From: Amanita rubescens
Lineage: Eukaryota; Basidiomycota; Agaricomycetes; Agaricales; Amanitaceae
Assembly: GCA_015039365.1 (NCBI GenBank)
Contig: WION01000190.1
Location: 1 to 62,500, forward strand
Direction of reading: 5' to 3'
DNA: 62,500 bases
The translations under genes and the position numbers were made by a program. This document shows positions 22,244 through 31,700 of the stretch, one piece after another. Within the stretch, counting starts at the first letter, position 1. Each line of letters starts with the position of its first letter. Under the pieces are notes generated by a model, which searched no databases, had not been told where the DNA came from, and saw only the letters and a list, made by a program, of their open reading frames with translations.

Positions 22244-22730
22244 TGAAACAATAAAGAGAAGGCCGACGTGGAACAGTGTTTGGCCAAAGGGGCTACGGAG
22301 GTCTGACCGATGTGCTTAAGTGCGATAGAGTGCCGAGAGCGAAGGAGAAGGAACGGAACGGTGACCGAGTCACCGAGCGAGAAGGAGAACGGAAATCGGA
22401 CGCAAGGGAACGAGAAAGAGAGCGGAAGTGAGACCGGCTGTATATTTGATGTCCAACTACTACAGACAATGCCGTATATATACTACGAGGACATGAGGCT
22501 TACCTGCGACGAGCCTTCCTCTGAGTCCGTTGGTCCGTGCGCGTCTAGGTGCCCCGTTGCGTTCGAATATCGCTCAAGTTGCGGGAATGGCCCTGTCGGA
22601 ATGTGGCCGAAGGTCGTTGGCGCGAAGGTTTGACTTCGGAAGCTTCCGTGATGCGTGATGTGATGCCGAGAATCGGAATGCGGTGCGCTTCGGTGTTCGG
22701 TTCCAACGTAGCCGGAACCGGCTCGTTACA
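22244..22730 (-). repeat. gypsy 5' LTR (487 bp)
   Basis: Same length as the left LTR. The only two differences are CG on the left versus TG here (14295/22280 region and the TCC(G/T)-type site in the CTTCCTC(C/T)GAG context). Flank after the element: TCGG, matching the left flank. Confidence 0.9.
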
Positions 22731-22843
22731 TCGGGTAGCGCACATGTTACCTACTCTGTATCTTGTATATCTAATATTGGTGCTTGGCTAACCCCCGTTT
22801 TGACTCTGCGTCAATGGGTTAAGAGAACAATGATGATGCCCGG

Positions 22844-23169
22844 TGTAACGTATCGATTCCGGCTATGCTGGAACCGATACTGAAACCCTTCCGACATCCA
22901 GACTCGGACCTCCGACACCTCGGACCCCCAACCTCGGCATCAGATACGTCTCGGACCGAGTAGTGCACGTAGTACACAAGGTACACAGTATATATTATGT
23001 CGTAGTTAGTTCGGATATACATCTTCTTCTCCCCCGCACTTCGCATCTATGTTCCGAGAGCCAACGAGTGCGACCGAGCTCGGACGAGCACCTTTCGGTG
23101 CTGCCGAACTCACCGGCCGCATCGCATCTCGGAGGCTGCACCCAAGTCAGCCTCTCTTGCGTTGTTTCA
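22844..23169 (+). repeat. 5' LTR of the non-autonomous element (326 bp)
   Basis: Starts TGTAACGTATCGATTCC, ends GCGTTGTTTCA. Eight substitutions separate it from the 3' LTR, every one of them CG versus TG or CA. Confidence 0.9.
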
Positions 23170-24619
23170 ACTGGAGCCCACCGCTCGGTCCAGCTTGGAT
23201 CGCACTCAAACACGCTCATTCGTACTTGCTTTCACACTCTCTCTTCTTGCGCACAGCCCCGGAGGCTTTCATTCTATTTGGACGGCCTCATCGGCTCATT
23301 CCCAGCTCGGATACGTCTCCTGGTTACCGCCAAACGCACCGTTTCTGCACCCCAGCCCACCGAGACACGCACAGCACCAAGGCTACCTGCCATCCGTCCC
23401 AGCAGCTCTGATCCCTGGCCGACATTCCATCTCAGGTACTCGCACCCTGCTGCAGCCTATCGGATTCCACCAGACCCCATCCACGGCCTACCACAGTGTA
23501 TCGGATCCCATCCGACTTCATCACGCCATGCCGTGCCCTATCGAATCCCATCGGAAGCCATCACAGCCTGCCGAGCCCGCCACACGACGTCTGCGCCCTG
23601 TTGCACCCTTATCGGATGCAATCAGATGCCATCGCAGCTCGCCCGCTCGCACTGTCTCGTAGCATGCGACCTCCTCATGTATCGGATATTCTCGGAGCAC
23701 AGCCGCCAGCCATACTACCCGACCCTCATTCATCCAGCCGCATTCCCTGCCTCATCACCACGTGTAGACCACGCCATCCCCTCCCTTCACCTCTCACACT
23801 CGCTACAGCCATCCGCCGTCACATTCCATGCTCCTGAACACTGCCAGCACCCCGGCATATACTACCAGCACCCTTGCACGATCCGGTGCCATCTCACCCA
23901 CGAACGCGAGTCAAAATTCTTTTTTTTCCACTTTTTTTCTTTTCTCCCCAGGATAGGCATACGGCGTAGCCGTATTCGTTCAAACGGCCGACTTCCACGC
24001 TCACTGGACCCTCGACATCACCTTTCATCACCACCGGCATCATCTCCACACAGAAACCCTTACCAAGCCGACCTGAAGCATAATTGGAGTGTGGGGGATG
24101 TTGGGCCGATTCTGGATAACGGATATTAGTACGCACGACGCAGACTCACCTGAGGACCTTTTCTACCACATGCATAGCACCGCCGAGCTGCCGAACGATT
24201 TACTGGAGCGCAAGGTACACCCCTCACCAAGCGGGGGTGGCCGGAAATGTGGGATGCGCACCCACACCTGATTTCAATTTCTATCGCCAACGATGACTAC
24301 GCTGACATGCTGCTTACTACCCGCACCCTCGACATGCCCCTCCCCTACACTCTGCCGACTGCCACGACCACCACCGATGACCACCGAGACCACCAACGAC
24401 CTATGAGCCCCCTCGCCACTGCCAATCCACTTCTGAATTCATCGACTACCCACACACGACCCACTGACGCTCGTCTACACCATCACCGACACTATGCCTC
24501 ATCTCCGACATTCCATCCCCTCCTCGCCGACACTCCTCTCGCTTCCGACGTCCTATCTCGGTCTTCACCAACGCGATGCAGGTTGACGAGGACGTCAATG
24601 TTTAAAAGTCCCCAGCGGG

Positions 24620-24945
24620 TGTAACGTATCGATTCCGGCTATGCTGGAACCGATACTGAAACCCTTCCGACATCCAGACTTGGACCTCCGACACCTCGGA
24701 CCCCCAACCTCGGCATCGGATACGTCTCGGACCGAGTAGTGCACGTAGTACACGAGGTACACAGTATATATTATGTCGTAGTTAGTTTGGATATACATCT
24801 TCTTCTCCCCCGCACTTCGCATCTACGTTCCGAGAGCCAACGAGTGCGACTGAGCTCGGACGAGCACCTTTCGGTGCTGCCAAACTCACCGGCCGCATCG
24901 CATCTCGGAGGCTGCACCCAAGTCAGCCTCTCTTGCATTGTTTCA
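24620..24945 (+). repeat. 3' LTR of the non-autonomous element (326 bp)
   Basis: Same length as the 5' LTR, no indels. Followed by CCGG, the same four bases that precede the 5' LTR. Confidence 0.9.
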
Positions 24946-24949
24946 CCGG

Positions 24950-26188
24950 ACCCAAGGGCCAATGGGGACCTCTCTACACCCAGAGATAAGGGTATGCCTG
25001 TCCAAGGCAGACGCTGAAGAGCGGTTATAATACTTGGACTTGTCCTCCTGATAGGACACCGGTTAGATTCCCTATAATCCGGAGATAAAATAGGGTACTA
25101 CCATGGGGGAATGATCCCATGGGTTGTTTTCCGAAGTTGAACATAGCAACTTCGGCGTCCCACACTGTATTCACTTGGGCAGTGTGATGTGATTGGACGT
25201 ATTGAACCATGTTATACCATCATAGGGATTTTCGATCCCTTATTTACATAAATAGAGTACAATAAATTCTAGTATAGCAGTGAGATGATATCCCATTGTG
25301 GATAGTACACTCTGCCGAACAGAAACTACCCCTTAAGGAGTTTCTATAGCCAGAATAACTCAGCTGTAACCCAGCGGTTATTAGTATAACTATCGTTAAA
25401 ATACGTCCGCATACCTAGATACCTAGTTGGGGATTGAGACCCAATAGGTTGTTAGAGAGGGATGATTCATTATAGAGATTATGTTAGAAAGTTATGCTAT
25501 TATCCCAACTGCTAGGATGTTAGATTCATTACGAATGCGAGTCACGAGTTGGCCATTCGATTAAATGATATAACGACTAGTGGCCAGTGCTATAGGATAG
25601 ACTTCCTTTTTGATGTCGTCACATAGTGTCCCTAGCAAAGACACGCGACCTAGTTGCACATCAAAATAGTCTTAGCGCTGATGGAGAATATGAAAAACTC
25701 ATATTATTTGGACCCTTCTATACGGAGAGAGCTAACAGCATTCAAAATTGATGTCGTGGCATTTGACCTGAAGGTTTTTACCTTGTAGATCTCATTTGCT
25801 GGGAATAAATGTTTTGGCGCTGCCTCCATGAGTGTGGACAGATAATATGATAGGCAGATTGACACCTACAATGGTCATTCTACGGACATGTTGATATGAT
25901 TTCTACATCATGGCATGATCCACCTATATTCTCCTTTGGGCAACACTACATAATGCGGCGCATTCTAACTCTTAAATGAATCATCAACCCCAAACATCAT
26001 CATCAGGTAATCGAACCAAGACTCATGTGTGTCAAGATAGCTGATTGGCTATAAGCCCAGCATTGGCCTGGTCAAGTCCATACTTGATTGAGTCCTTTTC
26101 CTTAATTAGAGAACAACTGCCTTAAAATGCCTTTTTGTTCTTGTTGCTGACACATTTTTCTTTAGAAGTTTTTTATCAAATTTTTACC
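24950..26188 (+). other. copia-A leader, rich in consecutive short hairpins
   Basis: No open frame of note. Perfect stems follow one another: CCATGGG/CCCATGG (25101-25122), CCGAAGTTG/CAACTTCGG (25131-25155), CACACTG/CAGTGTG (25161-25186), AGGGAT/ATCCCT (25224-25240), TATCC/GGATA near 25290, TTGGG/CCCAA (25427-25444), AAGGT/ACCTT near 25775 and ATCATGGCATGAT near 25910. This suggests a structured RNA leader (packaging, translation control or dimerisation are possibilities, all inference). With the two insertions removed, the whole leader is about 1.46 kb. Confidence 0.5.
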
Positions 26189-27514
26189 ATGTCCCCCTCC
26201 GCAAACTCCAAAGTCGCGTCTGGCTCCAAGGCCAAATCTTTTTCAGCTGTTGCCGTCCAAGCTCCTGAGCTTGGAAAATCTGTTTTGGTTTCCTCTGTGC
26301 AGGCCGCTGAGCCTGCTAAATATTCTTTCCATGATTTCGCCAGTGGAAATACGTTCCAGGTCTTCCCTGAAGACCAACTGGTTGATATGCCTAACGATCA
26401 ATTCGTCCGACTTATGGAGAATATCTTAGGTCAAGGTGATGACAGTTTTACTGTCGTCACCAAAGGAAAGAAAAAAGTTACTTTTGCTGATTCCCCTTCG
26501 GATAATAAACCGAAGATTCTGTGTCCCACTGCTCCCCTTCCTCAGATTAAAAATCTGAAGGCTTCTGACCCAATACTATATAATGAAATTAAGCATTATA
26601 ATAGTATGTTTCCATCTTGGGTAGGATGTTCTGGTCCTAAAACTCTGAATGACCATATTCTTGATGAATTCAGGAATATGGAAAATAAGAGAAGGTCCAC
26701 ACCTTCTCCTTCTCCATTAGGAAAGAATGATGACCCTGTTGTTACTACTTCTGAATCGTCATCGTCGTATCAATCGCCAATTGGGACAACGGCACCTAGG
26801 TTGGTACCTAGTGTTCAGAAGGCTACTGTGCCTAATTTTGCACAGATCCTTAAAGAGGGAGGATCTCGTCGAGAATTCCCCAAGGTTCATCATACTCCAA
26901 CTTGGAGCAAAGTTCAGAGCTGTCCCCATGGATTTAAGTTGGGCGGAACCTCATGCAGTGATTGGAACCTTAGTTCCGAAGATACCATCAAATTGGGGCA
27001 ATTCACCCCAATTATTATCTTCAGAGTTAGGAAACCAATTACTGAGCAAATGCGTAGAGGATGGAACACCCATTTATGGGAAAGATTCGTCTACAATCCG
27101 AACCCAAATGATTCGGATTCCTACAAGCTTTGGAGAGCCTCCTGCGGATTGCCGGTTGCAGAAAGGCCCCAAAGGCATTATGCTAAGGGGAACCAGTACT
27201 CGCAGTTTAAGGGGAACAAGAACAAAAGCTTTGTTCCAAAGCAAAATCCGGTACATGCAAAAGAGGCATCTACTAAGGTAAATAAACCTTATAGAGAGAC
27301 TTATACAAATTCACTAAAGTCTCATACAGCCGAGCGTCGAAAGGAACCCACCAGATCAAATCCAGATCGGTGGAATCAAATACGACCGACTCCCAGAGAA
27401 GGGAAAAAGAATATTCACACTTGCATTCCCAATCCTGAAAAGGTAAGGGAAGAACAAGTGAGGAAGATTCGTCGGGCCTTTATTTTCGTACAAAGTTTAA
27501 TAAATGAACTTTGA
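26189..27514 (+). CDS. copia-A ORF1, unknown protein upstream of gag
   Basis: 441 residues from the ATG at 26189 (context ACCATGT); the frame opens at 26135 but that ATG is in poor context. The protein is Ser/Pro/Lys-rich with an acidic to basic trend: an early segment NTFQVFPEDQLVDMPND, a central FAQILKEGGSRREFPK, a Trp-containing region (GWNTHLWERFVYNPNPNDSD) and a strongly basic C-terminal third ending in RKIRRAFIFVQSLINEL. No zinc knuckle or enzyme motif is visible. It is uninterrupted although ORF2 is broken. copia-B has an ORF of the same size in the same place with only patchy resemblance (W...DSD-Y region). Standard copia elements have no such separate ORF; a nucleic-acid-binding or capsid-accessory role is a guess. 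Confidence 0.65.
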   Translation: MSPSANSKVASGSKAKSFSAVAVQAPELGKSVLVSSVQAAEPAKYSFHDFASGNTFQVFPEDQLVDMPNDQFVRLMENILGQGDDSFTVVTKGKKKVTFADSPSDNKPKILCPTAPLPQIKNLKASDPILYNEIKHYNSMFPSWVGCSGPKTLNDHILDEFRNMENKRRSTPSPSPLGKNDDPVVTTSESSSSYQSPIGTTAPRLVPSVQKATVPNFAQILKEGGSRREFPKVHHTPTWSKVQSCPHGFKLGGTSCSDWNLSSEDTIKLGQFTPIIIFRVRKPITEQMRRGWNTHLWERFVYNPNPNDSDSYKLWRASCGLPVAERPQRHYAKGNQYSQFKGNKNKSFVPKQNPVHAKEASTKVNKPYRETYTNSLKSHTAERRKEPTRSNPDRWNQIRPTPREGKKNIHTCIPNPEKVREEQVRKIRRAFIFVQSLINEL

Positions 27515-27762
27515 TGAAATAAAGGATATTTATATCTTTTGACTCAAGGCCGAATAATTTATAGATACTAAATAGTAGAGAAACTGTAACAGTATCTAGT
27601 AAATTAAGCCTTACCTTTTTTGGAAATTTGGATATGGACATGAAAATTGATAAGAAATTTCAAAGAACTTGTCATCAACATAGCGCCAATTGTATAGTAT
27701 AAATGCTAATTATTTCTATCTTTTAGAAAAATTTTAACAACCGAAGAACTCTTAGCAATACA

Positions 27763-28441
27763 ATGTCAGCTTCTACTTCAACTCGTAGCATTGCAGACTC
27801 AGTTCCAGTATTCAATGGAACAAACTGGCACACTTTCGAGACAAATATCATCGCATATTTACAGACTTGAGGAATTGATGGAGTCATTTCGACCACCTTC
27901 GAAATGGCACCAGCCCCCACGGAATCGGAGGTCATTGCTCTCTCCAATACCGCAACAACAGCAGTCACCAGGGATATTATTAAAGATAAAAAGAAAGATT
28001 ACGAACAGGATCTTAAAGATGACAAAGAAGCTTTAGGTATAATAACACTTAAGCTCAGTCTGACTTTCCGTCATCTCCAAGATCCTGTTGACAGAGCTAA
28101 AACCTTTTGGGCTAAACTTAAAAAACAGTTTGGTACACCAGGATTAGCTGGAATATATGTCAAATTCAAAGAAGTCCTTCAATGGAAATTTGATGATCGA
28201 CATGATCCTACTATTGCAATCCAAAAATTCCAGGATGCACTTAGTAAACTCTCTACGCATAAAATAACCATCCCAGATGACATGCAATGTATGTTACTCC
28301 TTAATGCTCTAGGAAAGCATTGGGATAACATGTCATCGGTATTATTAGCAAGCATTGAACCAAAAGATATTTCAATGGCTAAAATAATACCTAGAATAGT
28401 AGAAGAATGGCGCAGAAAGAAATCTTTCAGTAGCAAAACTA
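27763..28441 (+). pseudogene. gag: copia-A ORF2, N-terminal Gag part (interrupted by Helitron-2)
   Basis: Starts MSASTSTRS and contains the UBN2/DUF4219-type copia capsid region: VPVFNGTNWHTFETNIIAYLQT, ITLKLSLTFRHL, FWAKLKKQFGTPGLAGIY, MQCMLLLNALGKHWDNM, and EEWRRKKSFSSKT at the break. It aligns throughout with the copia-B protein starting at 55890. An in-frame TGA lies at 27868-27870, where copia-B has SQG. The coding sequence stops at 28441 and continues at 45465 in the same frame (SSKT joined to ITANMARTNL). Confidence 0.85.
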
Positions 28442-28455
28442 CTTGGCAAATCTGG

Positions 28456-28485
28456 GCCGCCACTTCGTGCGGCAGGTCCGAGGCC
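28456..28485 (-). terminator. Helitron-2 3'-terminal hairpin and subterminal inverted repeat
   Basis: On the minus strand GCCGC-acgaagtg-GCGGC (28473-28456) forms a stem, 14 nt before the end CCAAG. The adjoining GGCCTCGGA (28485-28477) is the reverse complement of the element's 5' start TCCGAGGCC, an asymmetric inverted repeat like that of Helentron-type elements. The loop ACGAAGTG also occurs at the 5' end. The final bases are CAAG, not the canonical CTRR. Confidence 0.7.
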
Positions 28486-28504
28486 TTTTTAATTTTCAAG
28501 TTAC

Positions 28505-28760
28505 TAGGAGCATTTTGCATAAATTGCTACTGTAACCAGTTTTCAATCCTTTGCATTCCAAAAAATCACTGTCTAGTAGATTGTCCAGTATGTACTATAC
28601 TCATATACCATGTTTTATCAACCAATTCAATATTTAGGAGCATTTGGCATACATTGCTACTGTAGCCTGCCTCCCTTCACATACAGATAAATTATTGTCT
28701 AGTAGATTGCCTAGTGTGCCCTCATATTCCAAGTTTTTACCTGTTGCAAGGCCATCGTGA
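28505..28760. repeat. 130-bp tandem duplication at the RepHel 3' end
   Basis: Two copies, offset by 130 bp, share TAGGAGCATTT(T/G)GCATA, ATTGCTACTGTA and CTGTCTAGTAGATTG/TTGTCTAGTAGATTG. The right copy covers the stop codon and last residues of the RepHel-USP protein; the left copy is diverged and non-coding. Confidence 0.75.
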
Positions 28761-31700
28761 TACCAAACAAAACCATTGTCTTGTATGACTCTTGCTGTGA
28801 AATGATGTTGCCTATAATATATAACTCCTCTTAATTTGTACATTGTTGCTATCTCATTGATTGGAATGTGAAATGAATGGTCCAAGTTGATCTCAGGGGA
28901 ATTAGAAACATCAAGAGCAATGAATGGAAGAGGAAAGGCAAATTCATGTGCTCTAGTGAGTTTTTCTTGACAAGTTGAGCAGGTGTGGGCTGTCTCTTCT
29001 TCCATTGTCTGGCTCCAATCAGTTATTGTGCTATATTGTCTTATTTCAGTTGATATTAAGCAGCATGTGTTGTTAATTGCCCTTTGGTTTTCTATTGAGT
29101 GATTGTTTTTACACTTAACTTTTGAGTGGATTGTAACTGTTGGCATTGAAAGCATATATTCAAGTAGATGATGTACACTGGTATAAGCACCCCAAGTAAA
29201 ATGTTGAGGTTTAAGTCCATGCAAGAAACGTCTTAGGTTGTCCCTTCCACTCTCAAGAGTCATCATTCCTTCTCTATGCTGGGAAAAACAGTATACTAAG
29301 TTTCCCATTATATCATCATTCATGTCTTTCAATACCCTGTTGTAATGTTCTCTGTTTCCTTCCCAAATGGCATGTATAATACAAAGAGCTGCATCATAAG
29401 CACAACTATTCTGGTGCCATGCTGTTCCACTGGGAACTAAACTTTCAACATCAATATTCACATCATTTAGATTTATTTTAGAACTTGTATGGGTCTTGGA
29501 TATTTTTTCTTTGTGTACTTTTTGAGGTGTTATATCTTTACGTTTGGTTTTGACAAGAGGAGTGCTGGGTTCTAGAGGTTGTTTCTCTTGAAATTTGGAT
29601 TTTGATGACATATTTGACTTGGTTACTATTTCCCAGGGCATATCATCAACAATAGGATCTAGCATAGGATCTTTTTTATTCCACTTTATAGAATGGTGGA
29701 CATTACTGGGAATATAATTTAATCCTTTGTGAAGCCTGAATGTATGGATTAGTGCATTTCTTCGATCACCTTGCACAGAATTGTGAAGTTTACCCACATA
29801 TCGCAACTTTGTGATGTCATCCAGTAACTCTAAATCTCTGAACTCTTGACGCAGTGATCCTGATGCTCTGCCAGTTATTTTGTTTGTATCAAATCCTTGC
29901 AATATCACAGTTCCCTCTGCAGTTGAACTTCTTGAAAGTGCTGTATAATAAGCCTGATGTGTTCTGCAATTATTTAAATCAACTGGGTTAAATGGTCTTG
30001 TTTTCCCTTGTGATGCAAAGTCAGTCATTGCAAAATTAGGAAGTATCTCAACTTGTGCTCTTGAAATTGAAACTGCACTTCCATCTGGTAGCTTACAAGT
30101 GATATTACAAGTAGACCTTGTCAGAGGAACCACATTTTCAGGAAGGTCATCTGAAAGTTGAATAGATTTTGGTGGATTTTTCAATTTTACAAAAAGTACA
30201 TCTAGTATCAGCTGTTGGTGCTTTCCAACACTGTTTTGCCAGCCAACAACAGTAGCTTCTTGTCCATTAGTAATGCACAATTCAGTAGCCACATTGGATT
30301 TGATCATAATGGGCATACCTATACACAATGATAATTTGCCAGCAACAGGTCTACTGCTTGATGAATGAGGCAAGTTCCACAAAACTTTTTGTAAGCTAAT
30401 ATCAATATGTTTGATTTTCTGACTAGGTAAACACTTTTTAGTTCTTTTTGTGTCATCAACTGATTTCAATGAGTCTTCAGAGTAGAAATCAGTTAGCTTT
30501 TGGCCTGTTTCTTCTGCAAATTTTTGACAACCCAGTTTGTTTATTTCATCTTTTTGTGCATTTTTCGCAGTAATGATGGAGACCAATCTGAAATCTTCAT
30601 TTGTAATGGAGGGCATGCCTGGTATTTGAGATGTAATACGTGATCTCAAGAATTGAATATCAGCCAGTGTGCAATCTTTGTATCTCATATTCTCTAATAC
30701 TTGTCTAAATTTGTCATCTTCTTTGGATTGTGTTTTTTGCCTCATATTTTGCCTTAATATTACAACTGTTGTAACTTGATGCCATAATGCCCTCCCTAAT
30801 GCTTCTTCTTGAGCTCTCTTATTTGTTGCCACCTGTCCAATTACTCTGCTATATAAAGACACATATTCTCCACCCATTGGTGGTGGTAACTGGGCAAAGT
30901 CACCTGCAAATAACAGATTTAGACCCCCAAATGGTATAGATGGTGCATTCATCACCTTGCATAACTGACAACTAATTTTGTATAGGTCATGACAAGATAA
31001 CATTGAAACTTCATCCATGAAAATATAGTCAACACCCTGGAGCCTTGTTCTTACTTGAGCTAGTGACTTTGCTGCTTGTGATTCATTGCTTAGATCATTA
31101 ATACCAAGTGCTGAATGATATGTAGACCCTGACAATAATGCAGCTGCAGTACCTGTAGGAGCTACAATCATGAATCAATATGACTCATTTCGATATTCAA
31201 AGAATTTTGTCACAGCATATAATACACGAGATTTACCAGTTCCTCCCATACCACCTATGTACATTTTCAAGGGATCTGATCCAGGCATAACAATGTGATT
31301 AGCTATGATTTTAAATGCTTGTTCCTGTTCCTCATTAAGCTCAAATTCACTACAGACTTTGTCTATGGATGCATTGTGCTTAGTAGTATGGTACTTTTTT
31401 TCTAAATAAGCTTTATCTACAACTTTAACAACATTTGGGGTAAGATTATGAGCATCACATGATGCATTGCTGCTATTGCTTTGCTTAGATGCTATAGTAA
31501 GCTCATGTATTTCTTGCTTTTTGTTCTGCACCAATGTCTTCCACATGGTACTTGTTAAAACCTTTTTTGGTACAACTTGTTGTGTGTCAATGTCTTTTGC
31601 ACTTCCATGTACATTATCCAGCCATCCTGTTCTTCTTAAGACATCTTTGATCATTGCTGCCTCTTTTTGACGAGTCAGTTCAGATTTGCAAAGTCTTTCT

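Larger units (their letters stand above)
14259..22730 (-). mobile_element. Complete Ty3/gypsy LTR retrotransposon (8,472 bp)
   Basis: Two 487-bp LTRs (14259-14745 and 22244-22730) differ at only two positions, so the insertion is young. The 4-bp flanks are TCGG on both sides. On the minus strand it encodes gag-protease (21960-19804) and pol (19837-16157) in the gypsy order reverse transcriptase, RNase H, integrase. A spliced gene on the opposite strand occupies the space between pol and the 3' LTR. The insertion lies in the leader of copia-A. It is much richer in GC than the surrounding copia sequence. No stop codon or frameshift was found in gag or pol, so it may be autonomous. Confidence 0.92.
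22844..24945 (+). mobile_element. Non-autonomous LTR element (TRIM/LARD-like, 2,102 bp) related to the gypsy element
   Basis: Two 326-bp LTRs (22844-23169, 24620-24945) flank 1,450 bp without recognisable retroviral domains. Both sides carry the 4-bp flank CCGG. The primer-binding site TGGAGCCCACCGC (from 23172) and LTR ends TGTAACG...TTGTTTCA match the gypsy element, and both LTRs begin with a TTCCGGCTAYGYTGGAACC hairpin. A polypurine-like AAAAGTCCCCAGCGGG precedes the 3' LTR. The internal region is C-rich with repeated CGGATTCCA/CATCGGA-type phrases; its 388-codon open frame shows no known domain. Mobilisation by gypsy proteins in trans is inferred. Confidence 0.85.

Noticed and set aside
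22963..24129. 388-codon open frame in the short LTR element
   Set aside because: Begins inside the LTR, low-complexity Ser/Pro/His composition, no retroviral motif; two other long frames overlap it. Likely a GC-composition artefact.
25000..26130. Group I intron or rRNA-like structured RNA
   Set aside because: Many hairpins, but I could not find the conserved core elements of a group I intron or any rRNA signature; kept only as a structured leader.
31175..31177. TGA as a recoded (readthrough or selenocysteine) codon in the replicase
   Set aside because: The homologous residue in Helitron-1 is Arg and similar TGA codons appear across unrelated genes here, including within a Gly-Arg repeat; CpG decay explains all of them.
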